Source: Aralia elata (Eukaryota > Streptophyta > Magnoliopsida > Apiales > Araliaceae). Taken from it: 64,000 nt of DNA. The stretch covers positions 14,510,922 through 14,574,921 of the forward strand of contig CM068379.1 in the NCBI GenBank assembly GCA_034770075.1, read 5' to 3'. Positions within the stretch are counted from its first letter, which is position 1; every line of letters begins with the position of its first letter. This document shows positions 23,501-36,600 of the stretch, in pieces. The translations under genes were made by a program, and so were the position numbers. Below the pieces are notes generated by a model. It saw only the letters and a program-made list of their open reading frames with translations. It was not told the DNA's origin and did not search any database.

Positions 23501-26500
23501 TATCGTGTATATTTAATACTTGGTGCAATAAGTACGGTGGGTATTAAACAAGGTAGGTATAATGAATACATTTGACGGACCAATATATAATATATATAAA
23601 TATTGATGTCAAAATTAGTAAATTAAATTAATATTTAATTTGAGGCGAAATGCATGGGTTAAATAAATTGTTTTGGAAACAATTTATGGAAGGAAATAAG
23701 AAATTTAATTTAGATGAGTTATTTAAATAATTAATGAAATAAATATTAATTATTTAAATTGATTCGTTACACAAAAAGTGTTAAATTAATTATGGATTAA
23801 TTCCATAATTAGTTAGATGATTTTTATTTATAAGTATAAATGTACAAGTTATCAGACCGTGATTTATTATAATTACATGTAATATGTAACTTTCATTTTG
23901 GGAAGAAGGAGGAAATTAAATTTAATTATACAATATAGATTGTATAATTTAAATAAGTTATGTAATTGAATTAATGGAGTAAATGTTAATTATTTAAATT
24001 GATTCGTTACACTAAATGTGTTTATTTTAATCATGAAAAATTTAATTTCATAATAAGTGGAATAATTTTTACATACATATTATAATGTATGAAATTAACT
24101 TGTAAGGAAATGTAATGTATATAATGCAATAAGTGTGTTATATATTGAGTGGAAGAATGTAATATTATGTGTGTATGCTGGGAGCATAATGTAAGTAACG
24201 TGTATATGTGTATAAAACGAATGTTTGTTATTTATGTATATTACTAATGTTGGGAATGAAAAGGCTGAGTCATTCATTAAGCAGGAGGTGGTTCTTTTTA
24301 AACTAAACATTAGTATGACTAAGCAACGCTAATATCTGAATATGTAGAAATAGGCTCAAGGAGCTTAACCAAATTCAATTCTCAGTAAACTCTTACTCCA
24401 ATTCCATATCCATTCCATTTTCTCTTATTATCTAAGTTCTATATTTACGTGCGAAGACTTTCTAGTTCCATGATGTCAACACAAGGAAATTATCAAGCTT
24501 GTTAAAGCATTGAAGTTAATTGATGTATTGCGAGAACAAAATTGGAAGTTATTGTCAGTAGGAGGAAGTGAGTTTCATACATCAAACGAGCAAGAATTCA
24601 CAGAATTTATCAAAGAAAAAGTAAGTCATATGTTTTGAGTATGTTCATAAGAATTAAATTAAATTATGTCTTGACTTACTGTAATTGATTGGTTTAGTTG
24701 TGAATTGGTGTAATCAAGATAATAGATGAGTTTTGAAATAACAAGGAAGGATTTTTATGAAAATCTTTAGTTAGATTATACCCAAATGTTTATGGAAACT
24801 GGAAATTTAAGCATTGTAGACGAGACGTTTGATTAAATACCGCAAAGAACTTTAATGTTTAAAAACATGATAATTGGGCAGAGCTTGAGGTTAAGAAGTA
24901 TATAAACATAAATTATTACTAAAAACATCATCAAAGTCTCATGAGGCTGAGGTTCAATCTAAATTTGGAAGAAGATTTTGATCAAATTATCATCAAAGGA
25001 GGAATTTAATTCCATCTATTATCAAGAAGTGAGCAAGCTATTTTCAGTTATAAATAATAAAAAAAAAACTGAGTTTCTAAAACTATGCTTACTACGTGTT
25101 TGTTAAAATGTTTCAATGATAATATTTGGCTAAAATGTAAGAATTGATTAGGGTTTTGTGCTAGCTAATGACCATACATGAGTTATGAAATAACCTGTGT
25201 GGTTCAAGAGTATTAGAATAAGTCCCAACAAGGTTTTAATAAAGATAAGAATGAAAGTATAGAAAACGAAATAAAGTTTTGAAACAAAACCAAATACGGT
25301 CAAAAATGTTGAACACGTGGTTTGTAGGATCACCCTAAAACATTTTAAAGTGACCTACTTATTGCATGACAAAACCAATTTAAAAGTTGATTAAGAATTT
25401 ATCAATATATACGTAAAGAACGAAAAGAGGTGTTGAGCGTACGGACAAGCGTATCGCGTAAACACTTGCATGAACCAAGATGGGTACGCGACGTTCAAGC
25501 GTCGAAATGCTGCAACAAGAAGTAAATGACGTAAATGGTGTTTTGTGTCTAATAACTCAAACACTATAAGAAACGAATAAATTTTTCTATAAACCAAGAA
25601 TGTGAGTCGTCAATATGACTAAATTGAATTTGAATGAATTATATGTGTAGGACAATATCAAGAGCTGTTATCATTGAGTTTAAAGAACGCTACAGGCAAG
25701 TCTTTCAGTTCCTATGTGCTATATGAACTAGATATTGATTGATTATAATTTGTACTGAAATGAGCATGTTAAATTACCTATTATGCGCTATAAATTGTGA
25801 AAGTCAATTTATGACTAAGCCGATGGAGTTATGGAACTCAATCTTTATATGATATGTGAAAAGCAGCATGTATGATACGCATAATAGTGTTTATGATGTA
25901 TGAGCTGAGCATGTAACTCTATGCTACGTGAAGTATGAAAACTGTTGGATTTGCTGAGCGGTCGAGCTCAATCTTGCAAAAATAAATTTTTGTAGGTCAA
26001 GGATACAATGCGATATTATCTTCTATCTGGACGATAAAGATTAGAAGTCGTGCAAAGAAATTTCATTTCTTTAATTAGAACTTGTATTGAATCGTGACAA
26101 TGGTTCTTGATATATGTAACTGTCTGGTACGTAAAGTTTGAATTATTCAATATACAAAGAATATTTGTTTTGAATATATTGGAATGATTATTATATATAT
26201 AAAAAAAAATCAATATAGTGATAATACTATATAAGAAAGAATTTGAATATAGAATTGAGTTGTATATACTCGTATCTACTTCAATGTATAATCGTGAAGG
26301 TTGCGATTCAGGGAATAGAAAGAAAAATATAAAAAGTTTTAAATTATTCCGCATTTTTAGCTATTTTAACATTGAATAATGTTTTAAAGCCAAAACAAGA
26401 TGGTATTAACGCACAAGGTCGGGATTAAGTTAGTCCTAATTTTTGGATTAAGTTGGTCTCGATTTTTGGGGGCGTTACAACTTCATTTCCTAGTTTATTA

Positions 26501-28354
26501 GTTCAATCACCATGAACATTTGATATGCTATAGGTGATGCAACCACGTATTAAAATGAAACAACAGCTGCAGCAAATAAACAAGCTACGCGAACTAACTT
26601 GCTCACCAAAATCACCCCGCTGGCCATGCAGCGGCGGTTGTTGCTGTCATGGGCAGCAGCCTTGCACACAAGATGTTAACTTCTTGACTTTATTATTTCT
26701 ATCTTATATGATGGATTACAACAAATTTTAAATATGTTATATATAGCATATGAGACTATATTTAAAAATTATAACCTCTTCATTTCAGAGTCTTTAAGTT
26801 GTCCAAAACACTGGTCAAAGATGGCTTGGCGCATTAATTTTCAACTTTTCGTTTTAGCTTTACAATTGCTTCCCTCTTTAATTTACTCTGCCCAAATTCT
26901 TTAATTATCATTATATACAATATATATATTTAACCCAAGCCTTGGTTTTGTCTATTACTTGATTTTTAGCCAAAACAGTTCGTTGAGGAATTTTGTCAAG
27001 CACTATGTGTGCACTATTTTGAAGCCTTTATGTCATACCTATTTCTTTGTGTTATAACTCCACTTTAGTCTCCTTATATCTTCGCACAACCAAACATATC
27101 TCCTTGCTTCTAAGTTTCTGTTCACAATTCATAATAACCAATTACATGACCAAGCATAGAAATCAGTTACTTTACGGTCTACACTTGGGAGAAAAAGGAA
27201 GAGATAAAATTTTTAATCTAATTCTCATAATGAATTTAACTTAGATTATTACCTTGATTAATTGCAGAGAATTGAATTCTTCCTTAGATATTTCTTGTTC
27301 TAATTCCTCTTCTAATTCCGTTTATAACTTCAGTTCTTGAGAGTTTGGTGACATTTTGATAGACTTGGTGATTTGGGTATAGAGAATTGGGTCTGAAGTT
27401 ATTTTGGGACGAAATGGAGTTTAAGAGAGTTGGGAATGGTTAAAGCTAATAGATTCCTAGCTTCTTGATTCATCAAACCTCAAATGTGCTTAATGGAGGT
27501 CTACTAGTCTAATATTATTCCACCTCTTGCTCTCTGTATGACTCAGCCCCCCCCCCCCCCTTTTTTTTCTCCACACTTAAATCTCAATATGCTTCCTTAC
27601 ATCTTACTTCAGTACTTGACCTTGGTATACATGGTTAATTTAATAACTTAACACACATGATATACCACATATATAACTATACTTATACCTGATACATACA
27701 TATGTATATACATAGTAGATATATTACGTGTGTGTATATATATATATATATATTAATCCCATACCTATTACATAATACACATCATACTTCAACATACATT
27801 TTAGTTAATGTACTGTAATTGCATATTCCGTCCACTGAAAATGAAATTAATGAGTTAAATAAAATAATACATTTGGTGGAATGGACCAATTATATTAAAA
27901 TAATTAATACTAAATTAATTATTCTAATTCACTTATTTAACGTAATGAACCAATTAAAATAATTAATATTTGCTTAATTATTTTAAATTCTCTCATTCAA
28001 TATATACAACTTTATTTGTATTCTTTAATAAAATCATTTACTTCATTCTATAAATTGATTTCAACAATTTATTGACTATATTAAATATATAATTTAATAT
28101 ATTCCTTATGAATAAATTTACCTATTCATTACCAGTATACACATAAATATATTGAACTTCCTTTCATATATCACGTAATTAATAATTTAAATATTATGTT
28201 ATTACATCGAAGCGTAATATTCACATAATAAAAATATTAAATATCACACTCGTTACAAATACACAATATTCATGTATTCAATTTAGTCATGCCACATAAT
28301 AAGAATAAAATTAAAATTCTTATTTAATAAATTCAAAAATTTCGAGATGTCATA
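20570..28354 (-). mobile_element. Gypsy-like solo LTR, interrupted by a second solo LTR
   Basis: On the plus strand the element starts TGTGACGCCCCCAAATCGGG at 20570 and ends TTTCGAGATGTCATA at 28354. GTAGC flanks both sides (20565-20569 and 28355-28359). Read on the minus strand it begins (T)ATGACATCTCGAAATTT and ends GGGGGCGTCACA, matching the start (TGTAATGACCCGGATTTT) and end (GGGGGCGTTACA) of the nested LTR. The canonical terminal TG appears mutated here to TA. Minus-strand sequence inside 27830-28350 also resembles the first few hundred bases of the nested LTR. Without the nested copy it is about 3.75 kb. No gag or pol domain is seen, so it is a solo LTR. Confidence 0.72.
22453..26479 (+). 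mobile_element. Gypsy-like solo LTR (4.0 kb) nested in the preceding LTR
   Basis: The termini are TGTAATGACCCGGATTTT at 22453 and TTTTTGGGGGCGTTACA ending at 26479, with perfect ACTTC direct repeats at 22448-22452 and 26480-26484. The first half is a very AT-rich series of related segments (AATTTATGG... and GATTCGTTACAC-like blocks). I see no protein domains. It is in the opposite orientation to its host LTR and of the same structural family. Confidence 0.8.
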
Positions 28355-28603
28355 GTAGCTAGAAGAGTCTTACCAACTCAAATACGTCTTACTCACAGGG
28401 GCACGTTAGTAGTAAGAAAATGCGCAAAAATGAAATATAATTGCATAGATTGCTAAAAAAATATATATTTTTTGAAATAATTTTTTATCAGATAATAAAA
28501 AGATAGCAAAAAAGACATTTAGGGACATTGTCTTTACAAAAAATATTAAAATAAAATAGAACAACCCCCTACATTAATTTGAGTTGGGATTGACTCATAT
28601 TTG

Positions 28604-29017
28604 TGTGAGCTCGACCAATGGCCACTGTGACAAGGTAGTTCTCCCTGGTGAGCGAGCGGGGATTGCAAGGAGACAACGCCCCCTGGAAGCCAAGCGTAAT
28701 GTCTATTTGGGCTTGGGGATTTTATTAGTAACCCGATCTTGAATTTGGCTAATGTATTGAGTTATATAGGATTTAGCCCATGTTATAAAAAGTTAGGGTA
28801 TCTAGTTACTATAAAAACTTTATTTGGTATGTGATTATGTAGAATAAAAACTTTGTTTGGTATGTGATTATGTAAAGTGTGTGAGACTGCTAAATGAATA
28901 TATCAGAGAAGCAAGATTAATCAAATTGGTGAACCTGAGTAACTTGTATGTTCTTCTATTTTTTTGTTCTTTAATTTATGTGTGATTGTTTGTGATGTCG
29001 GATCTTAAAATCTAACA
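28604..29017 (+). mobile_element. Short solo LTR (414 bp), copia- or TRIM-like
   Basis: It begins TGTGAGCTCGACC and ends ATCTAACA, with perfect ATTTG target duplications (28599-28603 and 29018-29022). The 3' part has the look of a plant LTR: a TATAAAAA-like box, then a GAGAAGCAAGATTAATCAA segment and a T-rich run. No primer-binding site follows, so it is solo. The same element with the same target duplication is present in the second copy at 53182-53613. Confidence 0.7.
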
Positions 29018-29260
29018 ATTTGAAATGAAAGTTAGGGTTTTAGCTAGGGAGAAGTTAAAAATAAAAAGACTCTACTAATAAACATTATATATGAATAAAA
29101 CTCAAGAAAAAAAAAGAATAAGGTATATTTTTAATTTTGTCTAACATACTTGTATAATCTGTCATAATATATGCATCAATGCATGTGTTTGTTGAGTACT
29201 ACAAAATCTTTCCTCCTCGGAAGATAGAGCATTACTCTCGAAATGCAGCATACTATGATA

Positions 29261-29548
29261 CTCCCTCGGTTCCATATTAAATGTTGTTTTAACTTCATGC
29301 ACATTAATTAAGAAAATCATTTAATACTATCATTTAATAATTAAAATTTGTATGAAATTCCATCACTACCCCTTTATGGGAAGTTAAAAACTATTAATGC
29401 AAGGAAGAAAATTTCTTGGGATAATGAGAAAAGTTAGGGGTGATATGGGAAAGTAAATAATTTATTCTCCTAAAAAGTTGTAAACGACAAATAAATTGGA
29501 ACAAAATTTTTTTCTTTTAGAAAATCACTTATTATGGAATGGAGGTAG
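29261..29548. mobile_element. Stowaway MITE
   Basis: The termini CTCCCTCGGTTCCATATTAA and TTATGGAATGGAGGTAG are inverted repeats flanked by TA. The 288-bp length is typical. A damaged copy lies at 53863-54165. Confidence 0.85.
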
Positions 29549-30277
29549 TACTGTTACATTCACACAATGGGGACAAAGCTAAAAGAACATAAAAAACAGG
29601 GCGAGGGACTTTAGAAGGGTGTAGGCAATAGTGAATAAAACATAGAATGAGCAAAAAGAGAAAAGAAAATAGAAAGGAAGCAACAAAATTTTATCGAGAA
29701 GGATGGTGAGTGATTTTAAGTTTTACTTTTTAATATTCTATCTTATAAAGACCGTTTTACATTATTTTTCCCCATCTTTTATACTATAAGTTTAGTTATA
29801 TTATTATTTTATCATTTTTATATATTTTTTATAATTTTCTATTGTTCTTTCAATTTTTATAAAATTCTTATTTTATCCCACACAATTTATACACGCAATG
29901 TGTGTGTCACTGAGTGCTAATCTTTATAGTTTATAATTTATAATGAATATTAGAGATCTCTCTCAGTGATTTTTGAAGTTTAATTTTTTTCCACATAAAT
30001 CTTTGTGTTCATTTTATTATTCAACTAAATCCATGCCGATTACTAATACAATAAACCACCCTGTGATTGAATAATATTTTAAGTTTTAATGATTTTTAAT
30101 TTGGTTTGAACACTAATTTAGTAAAAATCCGGTTATTATTAATATAATTAAGTTGCATGATACGTTAAGGTTTCAAATTTTATAGAATTTAGACTTAGTT
30201 AGGTACCTAAGTTAGTAAATAAAGTGCTGAACCAAAAAAAAAAAAAAGTGCTGAACTAAACCAAAATGAAGCTCTTC

Positions 30278-30404
30278 AGCCCAATAAACCTCATTCTAAG
30301 ATTTTTAACCAAAATGAATTAAACCCAATTGGGCCAATTTGGAGCAACCCATTGGAGCAATTGGGTTGCCTTTACAAAGTGCGTATTTCTTCGGGCTAGG
30401 GTTT
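30278..30404 (+). promoter_or_regulatory. NOC2 core promoter: site II motifs and telo-box
   Basis: AGCCCA at 30278-30283 (site II, reverse orientation), TGGGCC at 30330-30335 and TAGGGTTT at 30397-30404 (telo-box AAACCCTA on the minus strand) lie within 330 bases upstream of the start codon. Telo-boxes combined with TGGGCY site II motifs are the known signature of plant ribosomal-protein and ribosome-biogenesis promoters, and these fit the gene downstream. A (GA)n tract at about 30414-30436 probably lies in the 5' UTR. Confidence 0.65.
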
Positions 30405-30499
30405 AAGGGTTTGAAGAGAGAGAGAGAGAGAGAGAGTTGGCAGAAGGTTTTTCTCTCTGAATTATTCTCCTTTCTATCGCCATTGTTGCTCTGCAACAG

Positions 30500-30587
30500 G
30501 TCTGATTTATCTCTGTCACTTCTTCAATTTAATTCTGTTCTGATTTTCTGTGATTTTGACTGGGTTTAATTTATCCCATTCGAACAG
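30500..30587 (+). other. Probable 5' UTR intron of NOC2
   Basis: CAACAG|GTCTGA and CGAACAG|GAGAGC form a plausible GT/AG pair enclosing 88 T-rich bases directly upstream of the start codon. The call is by eye, with no transcript evidence. Confidence 0.5.
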
Positions 30588-30606
30588 GAGAGCGGAGGTT
30601 TAAGAA

Positions 30607-33600
30607 ATGGGGAAGCTAGGGAAGAAAGCAAGGAAATTTGCGAAGAAGAATCTTCAATCTGTTCTTCGAAGGAACCGAAAGACGAAAACTTTTTTTAAAA
30701 AGAAATCTTCTTCAAGTGAGTTTTTACCCATTCTCTTTCCCATTCTCTGTATATATAGTAGTTTATTGTGTTTGTAAGAATCGTTGTTCGGTTATTACTG
30801 TTATGTGAGCTGAAACAGGATAATTAACTGCAAACTGCAAAAATGAGGTTCTCGAGGGATTTGAGTGAAACCATTAGAGGGTTGACAATTATATTTTGCA
30901 TACTTTCATGCTATTATTAGTATTTTAATTAAATTAAATTTAAAATATGATGATATAATAATGTGAATTCAGCTGAAAGATTCTAAACATTCTGCTACAT
31001 TCTGCTATTGGCCTTTTTCCATTGGCGATTGAGGCGGGTGGGTTCTACATTATTGCGCCAGATTTGTTTTTATAGATGATTGCTATTAGTTTTTATGATG
31101 TCGTAAGACTTTTACTGTTTGTTATTATTCCTTCCATTTCACAAAAAGAGTCTCATTTACACAACTTACAAACTTTTAAGGATATATATATATATATATA
31201 TATATATTATGTTTATCCCTAAATATAATTATTTAGTTTAGTGGTGGTGACATGGTAGTGAAATTGTGTTTATTATACTTGAGGATATTATGTCATTTTT
31301 GGACCATCATCTTTTTATAATATTCTTTTTGTGGAACAAACTTTTTCTTTTTGCAAATAAGACTCTTTATGTGGAACAGAGGGAGTATTAGTCTAACTCC
31401 AGATTAGTGATGGGCCGATGGCTTGTGTGGTGTAGGAGAGTGTTGATGGATCACTAACAGTTGTTAGGTTTGAAGATATGTGAAAATTGATTCAAATTAA
31501 GAAAGTAAGGTATTCTTGATGAGTGTGTGCTAGGAGTTGTATGGACTATGGAGTGATTTTTTATTTGTTTCGAGTTTTTTGACTGGTATTGTCATTATAT
31601 TTTAGGTTCATTAAAGTCTTAAATTTTGTTGACTTGTTGTGGAATATCTCGATTTTTAAATTGTTTTTGCTCATCCATTTAGAAGTCCTGCTTAGAAGAT
31701 TTATTGATATAATGGAGTCAAGAGGAGCAATTTGCACTTTAGTTGTTGAATCACTCTTTGTTTTTCTTCACCTGGTAATTTAGGTCTGCCACACTATGAC
31801 ATCCTTGTAGTTTCCCGTACATGCGTTTGAGCTTTTTGCTCAATTTTACGGGGCACCCTATAGTTGAGCTGTTTTGTCCATTATATTGGACAGCTGAAGA
31901 ATGAATTATGATCTATTCAATTCTGGAATGATAAGGGAGCAATAGGCAGAATGTAGTAAAATTTGCCATTTTGTTCTATGTTTTAGTAATGAGATATTTG
32001 AGGGATGTGCCTCTTAGGATGCTTTGACACAACTGGTGGTGGCGGCATTGGGTGGTAGGGTTGTTCTTAATGTTTATGTATTCCTCAAGTCCTGCTGAAC
32101 TTTACAAATGTTGTTCTTACGGTCGACATAGAAACCTTGGTTTGGATTGCTTTTTTTTTTCTTGGGTGCAAAGTAGGCCATTAATGTTGCGTTTGTGAGT
32201 TTGGAGGGATGGGATGAGAAGGGAAGTATAGGAAGGAAAGGGATGGGAAATGATTATAATTTTCCTTCATGTTTGTGAATTTTAGAAAGGAAGGGATGAG
32301 ATGGGATTTTAATTAAATTTTTCCTTGTTTGTGAGTTTAGAAGTAGGAAAGGGAATATATGAGATTCTTATTTTTAAACTACATTATTACTATATTACCC
32401 TTACATATATAAATATAAGAAATGATATAATTTAATAATGTCTATCTATTAGAATTATTTTGCTTAGTCTTTTTTTTTTGCTTTGTTTCACACACACACA
32501 CACACATATATATATATGACTTACTTGTACTATATTTATTTTTGTTAAAAAACATACTTGTAATTTGAATAAGCACAAAAATCCATTTCGACAAGAAATT
32601 AGAAGAATAAGGAGATTTAAAAAAAATTAAAACTGAACCAGAGAAAGGTAGGGACTATGAAAAGATGTTTTCCTCCAACATTTTTGTGAAAATTTGAAGG
32701 ATATGAGGGAGTGAAGATAATTTTTCCTATATAGCCTTCTGTATATAAGATGGTGAGAATACTTCAAAGGGAAAAAATGTAAAAAAGATGGCGAGAATAC
32801 TTCAAAGGGCATATATATATATCATTGGTGCCAACATGTCAATGCGTTATATTCTTATTTATGGCCTTACTTTAATTACATGAATATGAATAGTGATTTT
32901 ATGAGAGAGAAAAATTTTAGGAGTGTAAAGAGAGAAAAATGAGAGTTTCAAAACGTAATTGAGAGTTATAATAGTGAGGGCAAAATTGTCATATTATTTA
33001 TTTTACAAAGTTATTTTTGGTAATGTAAATTATCTCACTTTTTCATCTTTTCCCATCCCTCCAAATCCTTCCACTTTTGAGAGGAAAATTTTGAGCCAAA
33101 AATTGAATCAATTTTACTTCTAAATCCCTTCTCTTCCGCCTTAAAAAAACTCACAAACATGGGATTTGGAGGGATTTTAATTTATTTCCCTTCCCTTCCC
33201 TTTCCCTCCCCTCAAAAAAAAACTTACAAACATAGTATAAGGCCTAAACATACACTATTGGTTGCTTTGTTATTTTCTCTGTTTGGGATGCCAGTTAGTG
33301 TTGCAGATTTCCTATAGAAGTTGATGAGAGATTTTCTTTGGTTAGGGACAGGGGAGGAGAAAAGGGGTCATTTGGTAGGGTGGAAGGTGTGTTTGTCTAA
33401 GCAAGAGGGAGGCTTGGGATTTGGCAACTTATTTCGTAAAAATGTTGCCTTGGTGGTTAAGTGGCTTTGGAGGTTTCCCTTAGAACTTAATTCTCTGTTA
33501 CATGAGGTTATGAATAGCAGATTTGGTATTCAAATGAATTTGTGATATGCTAATCTTGGGACTTATGTAATTCATGCGGGTCCTTAGAAATTCATTTCAC

Positions 33601-36600
33601 AAGATTCTCTCTCTTTTGGGTCTCATTGGAGATATGCGGTTGAGGAAGGACATCATATTTGTTTTTGCGATGACACATGATGGGTTAAGTTCTATTTTCA
33701 ATCCTCTTTTTTCGCATATCTACTTTGTTATTGCTTTGATTTTTGAATTTTATTGTTTTAATGATGAATTTATATCTTAGGACTTTTTACTTCTTGAGGA
33801 ATCTCACAAATCAAGATATCAATGAGTTCCTATCAATGCTTAGTTTGTTAAATTTGATACAGATCTCCGCATCTCCTGGTAAACGAGTTTGAACTCGAAG
33901 ACTCTTTTGGTAGCTTCCCTTGCAAGAGAAATATATCTTTTATTACTAGTTCTCGTGTCCTAATTCATTTATCTCCTGTCATTGGAAGTCAGAGGTTCCC
34001 TCATTAATCTAGGAAATTGTTTGGTCTATGGTGTTAGAAAGGTTGATTACAAATGATATACCTATCGACTGGGCAGAAGGCCTCACAAGGCTCTATCACC
34101 AGATATTTGAGTTGTGTATAATTGTGTGACGCACTCATTTATTTTTGCATTTTCCCATTGCTCGGGTTTGTGAAACTCTATTTTTGGAGTTTTAAGGGAA
34201 GAGTGGGTTTGCCCTGCTGTGATGGATGATTTGTTACTTATACAGTACAGAGGTTTTGGAGGGATTTAGGATGTGAAGGTGCTTTGGAAATGTGCGATCT
34301 TGTTTGTGTTTTGGGGGACTTGGACTGAGCGCAATGTTAGGCTTTCTAGATATAACCATATTTCTTTTATTCTATCTTTAGATAGAATATTTTTCCTTGT
34401 TTATTTACGGGCCTCTCCACGCGTGCATTTAGGGGTATTTATGTGACTGATCTTTGTAACGATCGGAGAGCTGCCCTCTTTTAAACTGTTTTCTTCTTTT
34501 TCCTTGTTAGGTTGGGTGGACTCCTTGTCCCCCTTGCTTGTATTCTCTCTTTTCATCTAATAAAATTTATTCTTTTATCTAAAACAAACTATTGGTTGAC
34601 AAGTGAGTCGAGCTCGCCTAAATGTTAAACGAATTGAGTTGAATTGAGCTTTACTTGAGTCTGAACTTTGCTGTATGAACTTGGCTCTCTTAATAAACTA
34701 ACTGAGTTGAGCTCGACCCGGCCAGCTCATTTTGTTTTGTTTTGTTTTTTTTTTTTATTTGTTAAGGTTGTCAAAGTTTTTAATTTTTATTGTCAACAAA
34801 GCATTATTATATATAGACTTTCTATCCCTTCACTTTTGAACTTATTTGCTGCAGAAGGTGAGCTGGATAATGTTGAAAACGAAGTGGAGAATACGACTAA
34901 CGTCTTTAATGGAAGGTAAAAAGGTGAAAGTTATGCACTATCGCTAAATTTTTGATGTCTAACTTAATCAAATATGATAGGATCTACTAGCCTTGAACTA
35001 ATTTTAATATCATGAACTTTATTCGAATCTCCTGTTCCTTTATTGTTGTCATGACCAATTTTGATTAAATGATATCATTACAATTATGCATTACAGGCCA
35101 TTTTAAGCTTTAGTGCATTATATGAAAAATTCCATCTATTAATCTTACTCTTCTATTTTTAAATTGTTGTCAGAAACGCTGATGTTGAGGTTATTGAGGA
35201 TACATCCCTTGATGCAATATTCACGGAGAGTGATGTAGAGGCAGATGCTTCAGACAGTGATGGATATCTTTCAGAGGTCACACATTAGCCTATACATACA
35301 CTATTTGACTTGATATTGCATTTCATTCCTATGCTAAAATCTTTTCATTGGTTAACGGTCAAATCAAACAGGACGATAGCTGTCCACATGTCACTGAAAG
35401 TAAGACGGTGAATGATTTTGAAGGTCAGAACAGTTTTGAAGCCTTTAAAGCTCTTTCTGGGGGTTATTCCCATTTTTTCTTTCTACACTAATACCTTCAT
35501 GAACTAATTAAATTTTTTGTACAGATATTAAAGGTATTAGTACCTTGTCGACGAAGAATAGAAAGATTCATGAGGAACTTGAGATACAAAAGAAAAAATT
35601 GGATAAGTTGAAGAAGAAGGTGATTGTCCCTGAGTCAATTCAAATTAATACGTATTGAATTTTATCGGAAGTACTTATTTTGGATCATGTCTTATTTATT
35701 TTTCTTTTTTCGATTAAATAGTTTAAAGTTTATACAGCTTTTCCAACAAAAGAATTTGGATTGGATTTAAGAGTGTCCTTTATGTTTGGAAAAATAAATG
35801 AGGATCCTTTTGGAGTTGCAGCTCTGCATAGTCTGTCAACTATGAGCGTGGATGGGGCAGGGGTTTCTTCTATAAGTTCTAAATGAAAGTTCTAATTTGA
35901 AATATTAAGGGTTTAGGGGATTGTGAACGATAGATTTGTTCCTGCTCGGTGTAAGATCTTATCCTATGCAGATTTAGGAGTTTAGCAGTGGGAAAGAATG
36001 GAGGATTGTTTTGATTGTTATTAATAATATTTGTTTTTTTTGACATGCTGGTGACTTTAATAAAGTAATATCGGATAAAGTGTACAAGCTACAAGGTGTA
36101 TATTAACTGATGCCATAGTATGAACACTGTTGTTTCCTAAATTAATTTAGCATATATATATTTTTTTGCATCGCACAGTAGGCATTAGCAAGTATCTCAT
36201 GGAGTATTGACTTGCTTCAGTAGTATGTGGTGGCTTATCTTCTGCATTATATTCTGAATTTAACTGGCAAGATGACATGGATTTATATTGGCTTCAATCC
36301 TATTTGTATGTATGAATCAATTTACTTCTGTTCGTCCTAGGCCTCAGAGAAACATAGTTTTTCAGGTCTGACATTTTTCAACAAATAATGGAATCATCTT
36401 CTTACATATTTGGATGTCCATTTGGTTCTCTTTTCTGTTGGAACCAAAATTTTTCAACTTCTTTCTTGCAAACATTCATGTTGTTTTATTTCTGCTACTA
36501 AAAGAGTTCTACTTCAAAAAACTTTCAGGATCCAGAGTTTGTTAAATTCTTAAAAAGCTACAAAAAGGGTGGAGCATCTCAAAATGAAGAAATGGTAAGC

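Noticed and set aside
27540..27570. C-run followed by T-run as a possible regulatory or structural element
   Set aside because: This is a simple homopolymer pair inside the gypsy-like LTR with no supporting context.
28654..28700. A Cassandra-type TRIM with 5S rRNA sequence in the short LTR
   Set aside because: The GC-rich part of the 414-bp LTR does not match the 5S rRNA internal promoter (no GGATGCGATCAT or GGGTGACCTCC segment).
33321..33780. Small open frames in NOC2 intron 1 that could be read as separate genes
   Set aside because: They are pieces of a truncated LINE reverse-transcriptase ORF with stops between them.
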